Positions 1-9,539 of a DNA stretch of 64,000 bases are shown in pieces (position 1 is the stretch's first letter; each line of letters opens with the position of its first letter). The notes beneath the pieces were generated by a model. The model was not told the origin of the DNA and made no database searches. It saw only the letters and a list, made by a program, of their open reading frames with translations. Source of the DNA: Dyadobacter sp. CY345 (GTDB lineage Bacteria > Bacteroidota > Bacteroidia > Cytophagales > Spirosomataceae); contig NZ_JAKFFS010000007.1 in the NCBI RefSeq assembly GCF_021502725.1, positions 289,293 through 353,292 of the forward strand, given 5' to 3'. A program made the translations under genes and the position numbers.

Positions 1-893
1 TAGTTTCTTCACAAGCTTTGGTAAGTGATTTATTTACAAAAGACAAGAGAGCAGAAGTTTTTTCTATGATTACGCTGGTGATTGCTGTTTCCCCAATGAT
101 TGCTCCAACGGTTGGTGGTTACGTGACTTCGGCTTTTGGCTGGAACTGGGTCTTTATTATTCTAGCAGGTATTGTGCTTCTCATTATTGGCGCGATTTAC
201 TTTTTTCTTCCGGCCGGCAAATCACCGGATCCGACCGTATCACTAAAACCACAGGCGGTTATCGGTAGTTTTCTAACGGTACTCAGACAGCCTCAATTCT
301 TAATTTATACGATGGCGGGAGGTCTGGCAACAGCGGCTCCATTCGCTTATATTGCTGGTTCTTCTGACGTTTTCATGAATATCTACAAAGTTTCCGAACA
401 ACAATACGGCTGGATCTTTGCGTTTTTGGCATTTGCCATGATTGGTTCTACCCAGCTGAATCATTTCCTTTTGAAGAAATACAACAGCGAGCAGATCATC
501 AAAACAACACTAATGTATCAAAGCGTTGTTGGTACGCTGCTGGTTCTGGGCGTTTATTTCAACTGGTATAATCTGTATACATTGATCGGAATGATGTTTA
601 TTTTCCTGACCGGCCAAGGTTTGACAGGGCCAAATACATCCGCACTTTCCCTGGCTCCGTTCAAGAAACACACCGGTAGTGCTTCGGCACTGATGGGAAG
701 CTGGCGGATGGGGGCCGGCGCGATCATTTCGATTATTGTCAGTGTTTTGCATAACAATACCGCCATTCCTATGGTGGCGATGATGGCGGCATGCTCGCTG
801 GTAAGTCTGGTAATCCTGTTTGTAGGTAATGCAACTGTCAACAATGCTGCGCGAAACAGCGATGTAGAAAGTGAAGTTTCTATGTTGCTTTAA
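1..893 (+). CDS. Bcr/CflA-type MFS multidrug efflux transporter, 5'-truncated by window edge
   Basis: The frame is open to the first base of the window, so the gene begins upstream; the TTG at 18 is only an internal codon. About 297 C-terminal residues are present out of roughly 400 usual for the family. At least eight hydrophobic helices are visible. The segment SSQALVSDLFTKDKRAEVFS matches the loop following TM4 in Bcr/CflA transporters, where an Arg/Asp-containing signature precedes TM5. Family members export drugs or small metabolites across the inner membrane by proton antiport; the substrate cannot be read from sequence. The gene stops 36 bases before the next one, and no terminator is seen between them, so cotranscription with the dienelactone hydrolase is possible. 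Confidence 0.85.
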   Translation, partial: VSSQALVSDLFTKDKRAEVFSMITLVIAVSPMIAPTVGGYVTSAFGWNWVFIILAGIVLLIIGAIYFFLPAGKSPDPTVSLKPQAVIGSFLTVLRQPQFLIYTMAGGLATAAPFAYIAGSSDVFMNIYKVSEQQYGWIFAFLAFAMIGSTQLNHFLLKKYNSEQIIKTTLMYQSVVGTLLVLGVYFNWYNLYTLIGMMFIFLTGQGLTGPNTSALSLAPFKKHTGSASALMGSWRMGAGAIISIIVSVLHNNTAIPMVAMMAACSLVSLVILFVGNATVNNAARNSDVESEVSMLL

Positions 894-929
894 TCTTGTT
901 TTTAAATTATAAACCCATAAATCGAACCT

Positions 930-1700
930 ATGAAAATCGCGAAATTTTACCTGTTTTTTGTTTTACTCCTGATGACATCTTTCAGTTATGCCCAATTGCA
1001 ACCGGTCAGTTACGCTGACGGTGTCCAAAAATTAAGCGGTTTCGCTGCAAAACCGAAAACCTCAAATAAGAAAAAAGCCGGAGTTTTGATTCTTCCAGCA
1101 TGGATGGGTATCGATGCACATTCCAAGAACAGCGCAGAAAAATTATCTACTTTGGGATATTATGCATTTGTAGCGGACATTTATGGTGAAGGAAAAGCAC
1201 CAAAAGACCAGAAAGCTGCGGCAGAGCTGTCAGGTTATTTCAAGAAAAATTATGCTGAATACCAAAAGCGTATCAAACTCGCCTTAGATCAATTGGTGAA
1301 GGCCGGGGCTGATCCTGCTAACATTGCCGTAATCGGATATTGCTTTGGCGGAACGGGAGCAGTTGAGGCAGCAAGAGAAAACTTCCCTGTGAAGGGAATC
1401 GTCTCCTTTCATGGAGGTCTCGGTCGTGATTCTTCGCGCACAGTTTCAGCGATAAAACCAAAACTTCTGATCCTGCACGGAGCAGATGATAATTTTGTTC
1501 CTGCTAAAGAAGTTTCAGCGTTTCAAAGCGAACTCAAAAAAGCAAACGCAGACTGGCAAATGGTTTATTATGCCAATTCAGTACATAGTTTTACAGATCC
1601 AGCGGCTGGAAATGATAATTCCAAAGGCGCCGCTTATAACGAAAAAGCAGCTATGCGGTCCTGGGAAGCAATGCTTCAATTTTTTGAGGAATTGTTTTAA
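930..1700 (+). CDS. Secreted dienelactone hydrolase family protein
   Basis: Alpha/beta hydrolase of 256 aa with an N-terminal signal peptide (about residues 1-21, ending SYAQ), so it is probably periplasmic. The dienelactone-hydrolase nucleophile motif GYCFGG places the catalytic Cys at 138. The acid is probably Asp187 in HGADDNFV, and the base His219 in NSVHSF. The triad is therefore complete. Characterised relatives hydrolyse dienelactones in chlorocatechol breakdown, but most secreted Bacteroidota members have no known substrate. It follows the efflux pump closely and ends at a strong hairpin terminator. Confidence 0.88.
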   Translation: MKIAKFYLFFVLLLMTSFSYAQLQPVSYADGVQKLSGFAAKPKTSNKKKAGVLILPAWMGIDAHSKNSAEKLSTLGYYAFVADIYGEGKAPKDQKAAAELSGYFKKNYAEYQKRIKLALDQLVKAGADPANIAVIGYCFGGTGAVEAARENFPVKGIVSFHGGLGRDSSRTVSAIKPKLLILHGADDNFVPAKEVSAFQSELKKANADWQMVYYANSVHSFTDPAAGNDNSKGAAYNEKAAMRSWEAMLQFFEELF

Positions 1701-1717
1701 TTAGAAGAATTTACGGG

Positions 1718-1776
1718 TCCTGCATATTAATTTCTAATCACAGCGTAGTGAAGAAATTGATATGCAGGATTTTTAT
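1718..1776 (+). terminator. Rho-independent terminator after the dienelactone hydrolase
   Basis: Two 18-base arms (1718-1735 and 1752-1769) pair with a single G:U-type mismatch around a 16-base loop and are followed by TTTTATTT. Confidence 0.85.
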
Positions 1777-1919
1777 TTCACAACAATTGCCAGCTTGTCA
1801 TTAATTTGAGATTAATACGAAATAAAAATTAGATATTTTCGTCTGTTTTCTTAAACTTGGACAAGTAAATCGTTAAAAAGCGATTACCTATTTTTAGCCC
1901 ACTACCTTAAATCCTTAAA

Positions 1920-3698
1920 ATGAACAAATCCCTTATTCTGGTTTTTTTAATATGTATTGTTATGCAAGCCTGTAAGCAAAAAGCTTCTGAGGAATTGCTT
2001 CCGCCAGTCGGAGAATTGTTTGATAATTATTATGAAGACAAATTGCCTCTATATCCGTTGGAAGCAACCATGAATGGCGATAACCGTTATAATGATCTTT
2101 TTCCTAATGATCTGACAAAAGATTACAAAAAGAAGCTCGTTGATTTTTATAACAAATATCAAACGGAACTTGGGAAATATGATCGTGAGGAATTGAATGA
2201 GGAAGAAAAAACCAGTTATGATTTATTGAGCTGGGAGTGCAGTATCAATCTGGAACTGCTTACATTTCCGACAGAGCTCATGCCGATTAATCAGATATTC
2301 TCTACTCATCTGATGGTTGCGCAGCTGGCAAGTGGCGGAAGTATGCAGCCATTCAAAACTGTGGATGATTACGACGATTGGTTGAAACGTGTTGATGGCT
2401 TCACAGTTTGGTGTGATACTGCAATTGTCAATATGAGAGAGGGGATTAAAAAGGGGTACGTATTACCAGCGCCTTTGATCAAGAAAATGATTCCTCAACT
2501 CGCTGATATGGATCATGGGCCAACGGAGCAGCATTTGTTTTATACCCCTGTAACGAAGTTCCCTGATTCCTTCGTTGCTGATGATAAAGCCCGATTGACA
2601 AAGGGATATAAGGCAATGGTGGAAGAAAAGGTAATTCCTGCTTTCAAACGTTTACATGAATTCGTTGAGAAGGAGTATTTGCCGGCTGGACGTACGACGA
2701 GTGGTTTTATGGATCTACCGAACGGCAAAGCACTGTACGATGCCTATATCAAATATTACACGACAACCTCAATGTCTTCCGATGAAATTCATGCATTAGG
2801 GTTGAGTGAAGTGGAGCGTATTTCAAAAGAGATGCTAAAAGTAAAAGACCAAGTCGGCTTCAAAGGAAATCTTAAAGCGTTTTTCGCTGATGTCAGGACT
2901 AACAAGAAGCTTATGCCTTTTACAAAACCGGAGGATGTGATCGCGCATTTCAATCAGATTCACGAAACGATGAAACCTAATCTGAAAAAATTATTTGATC
3001 TCACGCCAAAAGCAGCCTTTGAGGTTCGCCGTACGGAAGCTTTCAGAGAAGCTTCTGCTTCAGCTGAATATAATCCGGGCTTGGCCGATGGTTCAAGGCC
3101 TGGCGTTTTTTATGTTCCGATTCCAAATGTGAAAGAATATAACGACGTTTCAGATGAGAGTTTATTTTTACATGAAGCTATTCCCGGACATCATTATCAG
3201 ATTTCGTTACAGCAAGAAAATAAAGCTTTGCCGACTTTCAGAAAAAATATTTGGTATAGCGCATACGGCGAGGGTTGGGCGCTTTATTGTGAATCGCTGG
3301 GAAAAGAATTAGGATTATATACCGACCCGTACCAATATTTTGGAATGTTGAGCGCCGAAATGCGCCGTGCCATACGTCTTGTTGTTGACACCGGAATTCA
3401 TTCCAAAGGCTGGTCGAGAGAGAAGGCCATCCAATATTCAATCGATCACGAAGCGGAGTCGGAAGAAAGTATCACCGCCGAAGTTGAAAGATATATGGCG
3501 GGAGCAGGACAGGCATTATCCTATAAGATCGGGCAGCTCGAAATCCGCGAATTGCGTTCAAAAGCTGAAAAGGAAAAAGGTGATAAGTTTAATATCCAGG
3601 AATTTCATAACAAAGTTTTGGAATCAGGATGTGTCCCGCTGAACCTGCTTGAAGCCAAAATAAATACCTGGATTACAGGTGGAGAAAAAGCAAAATAA
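1920..3698 (+). CDS. DUF885 family lipoprotein, probable zinc metallopeptidase
   Basis: Protein of 592 aa. The N-terminus is a lipoprotein signal with Cys18 in VMQAC, predicting attachment to the envelope. The family hallmark HEAIPGHH lies at residues 418-425 (zinc-binding His418 and a following His, Glu419 as general base), and a downstream YGEGWALYCE segment supplies the likely third ligand. DUF885 proteins are full-length relatives of gluzincin peptidases, and many are annotated as carboxypeptidase-like, but specific substrates are mostly unknown. Monocistronic by appearance: a hairpin terminator on each side. The ATG at 1920 is the only start giving a complete signal peptide. Confidence 0.9.
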   Translation: MNKSLILVFLICIVMQACKQKASEELLPPVGELFDNYYEDKLPLYPLEATMNGDNRYNDLFPNDLTKDYKKKLVDFYNKYQTELGKYDREELNEEEKTSYDLLSWECSINLELLTFPTELMPINQIFSTHLMVAQLASGGSMQPFKTVDDYDDWLKRVDGFTVWCDTAIVNMREGIKKGYVLPAPLIKKMIPQLADMDHGPTEQHLFYTPVTKFPDSFVADDKARLTKGYKAMVEEKVIPAFKRLHEFVEKEYLPAGRTTSGFMDLPNGKALYDAYIKYYTTTSMSSDEIHALGLSEVERISKEMLKVKDQVGFKGNLKAFFADVRTNKKLMPFTKPEDVIAHFNQIHETMKPNLKKLFDLTPKAAFEVRRTEAFREASASAEYNPGLADGSRPGVFYVPIPNVKEYNDVSDESLFLHEAIPGHHYQISLQQENKALPTFRKNIWYSAYGEGWALYCESLGKELGLYTDPYQYFGMLSAEMRRAIRLVVDTGIHSKGWSREKAIQYSIDHEAESEESITAEVERYMAGAGQALSYKIGQLEIRELRSKAEKEKGDKFNIQEFHNKVLESGCVPLNLLEAKINTWITGGEKAK

Positions 3699-3722
3699 TA
3701 TCGATCTATCTGAAATAAAGAC

Positions 3723-3754
3723 GCTCCGAAAACTATCTTTTTCGGAGCTTCTTT
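3723..3754 (+). terminator. Hairpin terminator between convergent genes
   Basis: Inverted repeat GCTCCGAAAA / TTTTCGGAGC (3723-3732, 3739-3748) followed by TTCTTTA. It lies between the DUF885 gene and the convergent Rpn gene. Confidence 0.8.
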
Positions 3755-3803
3755 ATTATAATGGCGGTACAATTGCGAAAGATTAACTCTTTCTTATTAA
3801 TTG

Positions 3804-4718
3804 TTATACAGCCTTTTGAACATCAATAACAAAGCGCTCAGTGACGTCGGCTAAATTGGCGATTTCAGATACCGAAAATTTAGCAGTCTGTAACAAATTT
3901 TTAACAAATTCGGTTTTGCTCTGTTCAATGCCTTTTTCAACTCCTTTTGTAATTCCTTCCTTGATACCTTCCTTTTTTGCCAAGTCCAGTACTAGCTCCC
4001 TTATTCCCATAGTCTTTTGGTTTTCGGTTAACTCTTCAATTTTTTTATCGAATTTAACATTATAATATGGATCTGCAAAGCTTACATACCGCTGTAAAAA
4101 AATCAATAAATCGTTAATCTTCCTCTTCGCAATATTTCTTGCAAGCAGATTTTTAGCAAGCGAAAATTTGAGATTATATAACTCTTCGTCATTTAAATTC
4201 TTTTTCTTCAACGCCAGCATAATTGTTAGCACAATGATGGAAAAGGGATTTTCATTTGTTAATAATCCTATTTCACTTTGGTCCGCAATTTTAAAATTAT
4301 TGAACTGAAAAATACACTTAGTGCCTAAATATTCATACGCATATTCGTGAGGGCGGAATTTATGGTTAGCATCCGTAAAGATTGCAATGGCTGTCACCGG
4401 CTTTCCATATTTGTCAAGGATACGATAGAAGTAAGTGAACATTCGCCTGGCGAATTCTTTATCATCGTAGCCCTGGACTTCGATATGGACTAAAATCCAA
4501 TCTTCTTTTCCGCTTTTAGTAAACACCTTTACCAGTTTGTCAACAAATTTAGGTGCTTCAATATCTTCCGTCGGAAACAGTTGTTCTAACTCTTTATCCA
4601 GAAACTGAAACCCTTTTTCTATATCGAAAAGCTCGTCCGCGTGCTCAAAAAAGAAGCGTAAAAAATCTTCATAGACATTTTCCAATATGCCTTTCCATAA
4701 TGTGTCATTCCGCTTCAT
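3804..4718 (-). CDS. Rpn / PD-(D/E)XK nuclease family protein
   Basis: Protein of 304 aa in the family variously called Rpn (recombination-promoting nuclease), YhgA-like or PDDEXK_2 transposase-like. The nuclease core is visible as Asp60 (KFVDKLVKV) and Glu80-x-Gln82 (VHIEVQG), followed by the family's typical FARRMFTYFYRILDKYGKPV helix. The C-terminus has the characteristic spaced EGIKEGITKGVEKGIEQ glycine repeats and a short helix-turn-helix-like tail (TAKFSVSEIANLADVTE). Relatives in E. coli promote RecA-independent recombination through DNA cleavage. It stands alone without transposon ends. ATG start is clear. Confidence 0.85.
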   Translation of the reverse strand: MKRNDTLWKGILENVYEDFLRFFFEHADELFDIEKGFQFLDKELEQLFPTEDIEAPKFVDKLVKVFTKSGKEDWILVHIEVQGYDDKEFARRMFTYFYRILDKYGKPVTAIAIFTDANHKFRPHEYAYEYLGTKCIFQFNNFKIADQSEIGLLTNENPFSIIVLTIMLALKKKNLNDEELYNLKFSLAKNLLARNIAKRKINDLLIFLQRYVSFADPYYNVKFDKKIEELTENQKTMGIRELVLDLAKKEGIKEGITKGVEKGIEQSKTEFVKNLLQTAKFSVSEIANLADVTERFVIDVQKAV

Positions 4719-4957
4719 TGACTCGTGATTATTGAGATTATGTACCTCTGGACAAGTGCATTTAACATTTAAAACACAAGGCGCTTAAATACATTTTCAA
4801 TAACAGACTGATATCAAGAAGAATAGTCACATAAACACATCAGATAATGGACTGCATAAGTATATCATCCTAGCAAAAAATGCTAAGAAATCATTCAAAA
4901 GGAACTAAGACATGGCTGACAGTCAGAAAGAGTCTTCTGACATAAATAGGTAATAAA

Positions 4958-5164
4958 CTAACTGGCGATTGCTGAAAAACTCTTGGAATCTGTCAGAGCG
5001 GTGCCGTTAATCATTTTTTTCTTCATTGCCTCGAGTCCGATGATAACCAGCTCTTTATACAGCTCCTGAAGGGTAATGCGTTTGTCGTTTTCTTCTAATT
5101 CAAGTTGGAGCTGTTTCGCCTTTAAATGAACTTTGTCAGGTACGTCAAGATTAACTTTTGCCAT
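4958..5164 (-). CDS. Small ribbon-helix-helix-like DNA-binding protein
   Basis: A 68 aa protein opening MAKVNLDVPDKVHLKAKQL, i.e. a short beta strand followed by a helix, then TLQELYKELVIIGLEAMKKK as a second helix. This is the length and pattern of CopG/ParG-type ribbon-helix-helix regulators, which bind DNA as dimers and are often antitoxins or plasmid copy/partition regulators. No toxin gene is adjacent on either side, so it is either an orphan or a stand-alone regulator. Assignment is from pattern, not from a strong family match. Confidence 0.55.
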   Translation of the reverse strand: MAKVNLDVPDKVHLKAKQLQLELEENDKRITLQELYKELVIIGLEAMKKKMINGTALTDSKSFSAIAS

Positions 5165-5413
5165 TGTAGCGGAGTTAGGTTAAATTTTATAGTTAGGTTG
5201 TATTTTTTGGTATACGCAAGAATATTCCTCTTTGATTAAAAAATCCGAAAAAATTTCGATAGTGTGGGCAGTTTGCCAATGTCATGAAGGATAACGATAA
5301 ATATATGAATGTGTTCTTAAATTTACCTTTTTAAAATAAATTAAATTACTTGTAGAATAAAAAGATTAAAAGATTCTTTTAAAAGTTACATCAGAATTAG
5401 AATATTAATGTCG

Positions 5414-6595
5414 TCAATGGGAATTTTCAAGCCGTTTCCACATTTCGACGCACGCTCTGGCATTATGATACGGGCATTTCCAAAAATTTGTTTTATCGCC
5501 GTGGATTTGGGTTCCATCTTCCTTTACAGCACCAAACCATTCTCCCCGATCTTTGTCTACAAATTTATTTTCTATATATTCCCAGCTTTTCTCTGCTTTT
5601 GCTTTGAAATCGACATTGTTTGTAAGCTGGTAAGCATTATAAAATCCTACCAATTGCTCGGCTAAAACCCACCAATTCCGCTCTGTTTTGGTGTGTTTGG
5701 TTTCCGGATCGTATTCATAGTTTAATGCGCCGTCAACTCCAAGACCTGTCATGGCTGCTTCGGCCATCAGAATACATTGTTTACGCGTTTTGCTTAATAA
5801 CTTTTCATCTTTTAAAACTTCTGCGGTTTCGTACAAAAGCCAAGACGCTTCAATATCATGACCATACGATATTACCCGATCTTTTGTTTCCCATTTTTCG
5901 TTAAAGAACATTTCCATACGGTTGGTTTTGCTATTCAGGATATGATCCAGAATTGCATTCAGCATGGCCATGGTTTGTTTTTTAAGCGTCTTGTCTGGCC
6001 ACACGCGGTACAGATTTGTATAAGCCTCTACCAAATGCAAATGCGTATTCATGCTTTTAATCCATGGACTTTTACTTAAAATGTAATCGTCAGTATTCGT
6101 CCAGTCTCTGGCAAATGCTTCGCGGTAACCGCCATTAACTGGATCAAAAGCATGTTTTTCAATGATATAAAACAATTCCTTCGCACGGTCAAGAGCCGGT
6201 GGGAAATTGGTGGTCCGATAATATTCACTTAAACCATACATGGCAAAAGCGTTTCCGTAGATCTGCTTTTTTGTTTCCAGTGGTTTATTATCACCATCTG
6301 TCGACCAAAAAACGCCGCCATATTTTGCATCAATGAAATGAATCGACAAGTCCTGGAAGGCTCGATCAGCAACAATCAGATATTTAGGATCTTTGAGGAC
6401 TCGCTTGGCCATGGAAAATGTCCAGAGAATGCGGCTGGTGATAACCACGGCATGCGGCGCATCAGCAACTCCTTCATTGTCATAATTTACACGTCCATAA
6501 AACCCTCCGGTTTTTCTGTTAACCGCATATCTTTCCCAGTAACTGAGGATATTGACTAGCTCATTTTTAAAAGATTCCGGAGAAAAGTCAGCCAT
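5414..6595 (-). CDS. Cellobiose 2-epimerase (AGE family)
   Basis: Protein of 393 aa, typical length for cellobiose 2-epimerases, with no signal peptide, so cytoplasmic. It interconverts glucose and mannose at the reducing end of beta-1,4 disaccharides (cellobiose to glucosyl-mannose, mannobiose to mannosyl-glucose). The three essential histidines are visible at His187 (NTHLHLVEAY), His246 (YGHDIEASW) and His377 (KCPYHNAR). They keep a constant offset from His200, His259 and His390 of the Rhodothermus enzyme as remembered, which argues for a true epimerase rather than an N-acylglucosamine epimerase. It lies 81 bases downstream of the GH2 enzyme on the same strand, fitting a mannan/mannobiose breakdown operon. 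Confidence 0.9.
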   Translation of the reverse strand: MADFSPESFKNELVNILSYWERYAVNRKTGGFYGRVNYDNEGVADAPHAVVITSRILWTFSMAKRVLKDPKYLIVADRAFQDLSIHFIDAKYGGVFWSTDGDNKPLETKKQIYGNAFAMYGLSEYYRTTNFPPALDRAKELFYIIEKHAFDPVNGGYREAFARDWTNTDDYILSKSPWIKSMNTHLHLVEAYTNLYRVWPDKTLKKQTMAMLNAILDHILNSKTNRMEMFFNEKWETKDRVISYGHDIEASWLLYETAEVLKDEKLLSKTRKQCILMAEAAMTGLGVDGALNYEYDPETKHTKTERNWWVLAEQLVGFYNAYQLTNNVDFKAKAEKSWEYIENKFVDKDRGEWFGAVKEDGTQIHGDKTNFWKCPYHNARACVEMWKRLENSH

Positions 6596-6676
6596 GATTT
6601 TCGATTGTTTATAAAAAAAGAAATACGCAATCTTAACTTACTTGTCTTTTCTCCGGTCTTTATATTTCACCTCAAA

Positions 6677-9310
6677 TTATTTTATTTCAACAAGCTGTTC
6701 TTTCACATTCCAGCCATCCAATGACACAAGTGGCATTTCTCCTGATGAAGGTGTGTAGTCCATAATTACGGTTTTATTTTCTCCGGGTAAAACAGAAACA
6801 TAATTGTCATCATAAAACACAGGCAGAATCCGCTTTTTTGTTTTTGGGTCAACAAGCGATAATCGGTTAAAAAATGCTACGGGATTTTTTGCAGGATTTG
6901 ATAAAGTCACTTCAATTTTTCCTTTTTCGAGCTGTTTTGTTCTGATACTGATCTCAGCCTTTGGCATTTTATTTAGACCGCTGTAATTACCTTCGGCATC
7001 AGGCAGCCAGTATAAATTATCGCTCACAATTTCCTTGTCAAGGTTCAACAATCTTAGTGATAAGAAAACACCTTCTTTTTTGGCAAGTTCACGAATGGAA
7101 GAATTGATTGGCGTAATCATCCTCGTCGTTGATGGGCCGATTTCTGAAAATGCCTGTCCAAGACTGGTTTCTTTGCCATTCATATCAATTGTTTTGGCCA
7201 CCCACATCAAATCGTACTGATGTTTAAAGGTGTTATTTGTGATCATTATGGTGCTGTCAGCCTGGTTAAACATAATATGCAGCGGCGCACTTCCGTTATG
7301 CAAACCGTATAGACAAGCATTTGGGTCCAGATAATAATCATACATCTGGCCGCGAAGCGATGTCCATGGATTTTGTGTTTTCCAGATAATGACGCCGGTA
7401 TACCAATCCCACATGTGCGCACTGAAACCTTCCATCAAAGATCGGTACTGATCATAATTTACAAGCTGTGCTTTTTTACCAAAATCCCGAAGATCTTTTG
7501 CTTTTCCGTAAGGTTCGATATAGCCACCGTAGCCGATATATTTGTGATATTCCCAAACCGAATCCACAGTTTCCTTTTTGTCCTTTGTATTGTAAACAGG
7601 TGGAACAAGATTTTCCTTTGACATGAAGCGTTCCAGCGATTCATAATCTCCAACACCTACGGACCCGATTTCTGAATTAAAAGGCCAGGTTCTGTATTCG
7701 AAAAAGCGTTTCAAAGGCTGGATTCCATAAGGTCCGTCACCGTTTCCTCCCAGAAAATTGAAAGACATATCATCGGAGTTTGAATAATCTACAAACCAAC
7801 GTGTTCCGTCCAGTTTGGTCAGTATCGAATCACGAAGCGGCAGCATAATATCCTGTGGCAGCGTAATTTCATTTCCACCGCACCAGATGGCAAGGGATGG
7901 GTAATTTCTGATCATTTTTATCTGATCTGCCGCTGATTCAAGGAACAGATTATGGTCGTCCGGATATTTCCTGCGCACCCACTGATCGTCTCTTTTCATA
8001 GGGTCAGTCCACCGGCCATTGCAGTCGCCGGATCCCCAGAAATCCTGCATTACCAGGATTCCATATTTATCACAAGCGTCATAAAATTCAGGCCTTTCTG
8101 TCAGCGCGCCGCCCCAGATACGTAACAAATTCAGGTTCATATCACGATGGAAACGCACTTCTGCATCGTATCTGGCATCAGTAAAACGAAGCATAGCATC
8201 TGAAATAATCCAGTTTCCGCCTTTGATGAATACGCGCTGACCGTTAACAGAAATTTGCTTACTGCGGGTCACCGAATTCCAGTCTGCCTGGATTTCGCGT
8301 ACACCAACATTTATTTTTTCTTCATCAGAAACTGCACCGTTGATAATAAACTGAATTTTCGAAGCATACAAATGCTGCGCTCCGTAACCATATGGCCACC
8401 AAAGTTTTGGATTTTCCAGAGAAAGATCCGGCAAGGTAATCTCTGCCGTGGTATGCGGTTTTACTGTAACTTCTTTGGAAACTTTCTTTCCATCAATCGT
8501 GAATAGTAAGGTCCCTTTTAGCGCAGCGTTCGTCGGATTTTCAACCTCCGTCGAAACTTTAACCGTTGCAGGTTTCTGATTTCCTTCTGGTTTCCGCTGA
8601 CCATTTACAAGCGTAATGATGTGCGGGTTTTTGATATTGATTTTACCTGTTTTTTCAATAATAACTTTGTCCCAGATCCCAGTGTTACGGTCACGAACTG
8701 GCTGAATCCAGTCCCAGCCAGCTACATACTGATGCGCGACATTTTTGGCAATAGCTCCGTCTCCGCCCTGTCCGCCATTTGGATTTCCAACTTCGTCCGG
8801 AGGATAAACAATTACAGCGAGACGGTTTACGCCTGATTTTTGCAGTAAAGAAGTGATATTAAAAGATTGACGAAGAAACATACCGCTGTGTTTTTTAGCG
8901 TTAAGTTTCTTTCCGTTCAAGAAGATGTCCGAGCTATAATTTACACCCCGGAAATGAAGCCAGACTTCTTCGCCAGGTTTAACGGTTTCTGAGAAATCTT
9001 TTACAAACCAATAGGTGTAATAGTCGTTACCAGTTTTGAAAATATCTGGAATCTTTTCATTGTTCATTCCAATGAACGGATCTGGAATTTGTTTATTTTC
9101 CAGCATCGTGGTCAAGACAGTACCAGGCACAACTGCCGGAATCCAGTTTGCCAAGGAATAAGCTGGTGAAGAAATTGCTGTTCCCTGATCTTTTACTTTC
9201 AAGATGGAGTTGCATTTCCAGCCTGAATTCAATTCATATTTGCTTTGTGCAAAAACGCTGGGTTGTGTCAGGCAGAATAGAAGAAGAAAACTCGTAAATA
9301 AGAATTTCAT
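6677..9310 (-). CDS. Glycoside hydrolase family 2, beta-mannosidase-like, secreted
   Basis: Protein of 877 aa with signal peptide (about 1-21, VFAQ). Domain order is the GH2 one: sugar-binding jelly roll (about 30-190), immunoglobulin-like domain (about 220-330), TIM barrel (about 340-650) and C-terminal beta domains. The acid/base is Glu481 in WCGGNEI and the nucleophile Glu547 in NSEIGSVG, both intact. Overall architecture resembles beta-mannosidases and exo-beta-glucosaminidases more than lacZ-type galactosidases. Pairing with a cellobiose 2-epimerase favours beta-mannoside substrates. A TAnnTTTG promoter lies 35 bases upstream of the start. Confidence 0.87.
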   Translation of the reverse strand: MKFLFTSFLLLFCLTQPSVFAQSKYELNSGWKCNSILKVKDQGTAISSPAYSLANWIPAVVPGTVLTTMLENKQIPDPFIGMNNEKIPDIFKTGNDYYTYWFVKDFSETVKPGEEVWLHFRGVNYSSDIFLNGKKLNAKKHSGMFLRQSFNITSLLQKSGVNRLAVIVYPPDEVGNPNGGQGGDGAIAKNVAHQYVAGWDWIQPVRDRNTGIWDKVIIEKTGKINIKNPHIITLVNGQRKPEGNQKPATVKVSTEVENPTNAALKGTLLFTIDGKKVSKEVTVKPHTTAEITLPDLSLENPKLWWPYGYGAQHLYASKIQFIINGAVSDEEKINVGVREIQADWNSVTRSKQISVNGQRVFIKGGNWIISDAMLRFTDARYDAEVRFHRDMNLNLLRIWGGALTERPEFYDACDKYGILVMQDFWGSGDCNGRWTDPMKRDDQWVRRKYPDDHNLFLESAADQIKMIRNYPSLAIWCGGNEITLPQDIMLPLRDSILTKLDGTRWFVDYSNSDDMSFNFLGGNGDGPYGIQPLKRFFEYRTWPFNSEIGSVGVGDYESLERFMSKENLVPPVYNTKDKKETVDSVWEYHKYIGYGGYIEPYGKAKDLRDFGKKAQLVNYDQYRSLMEGFSAHMWDWYTGVIIWKTQNPWTSLRGQMYDYYLDPNACLYGLHNGSAPLHIMFNQADSTIMITNNTFKHQYDLMWVAKTIDMNGKETSLGQAFSEIGPSTTRMITPINSSIRELAKKEGVFLSLRLLNLDKEIVSDNLYWLPDAEGNYSGLNKMPKAEISIRTKQLEKGKIEVTLSNPAKNPVAFFNRLSLVDPKTKKRILPVFYDDNYVSVLPGENKTVIMDYTPSSGEMPLVSLDGWNVKEQLVEIK

Positions 9311-9344
9311 TAGAATATTTGAGTATAAGAATAATCATTATGGC

Positions 9345-9372
9345 AAATATATTCTAACAAAAAGAGACAAAA
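9345..9372 (-). promoter_or_regulatory. Bacteroidota-type promoter of the GH2/epimerase operon
   Basis: On the minus strand TATATTTG (9352-9345) fits the TAnnTTTG -7 element. A TTTG lies 16 bases upstream, slightly shorter than the usual spacing. Confidence 0.5.
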
Positions 9373-9487
9373 AAGGAATATTATTGGTTTGATTAAAATA
9401 TTGAATAAGAATCCTCTTATTATTAAATTATTTTTAAAACTGACAGAGGAATTGCGTGACATTCTCGCAACAAGGTGAAAGAAATTA

Positions 9488-9510
9488 TATCCCGGCTAAG
9501 AACCGGGATA
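9488..9510 (-). terminator. Hairpin after the acidic protein gene
   Basis: TATCCCGG (9488-9495) and CCGGGATA (9503-9510) pair around a 7-base loop. On the minus strand the hairpin is followed by a weak AT-rich tail, so termination may be inefficient. Confidence 0.5.
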
Positions 9511-9539
9511 AATCAGATAGTTATAAGTGGTAGTGATTG

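Noticed and set aside
18..20. TTG at 18 as the start of the MFS transporter
   Set aside because: The frame stays open to base 3 with conserved family sequence (SSQALVSD), so the gene is cut by the window edge rather than starting here.
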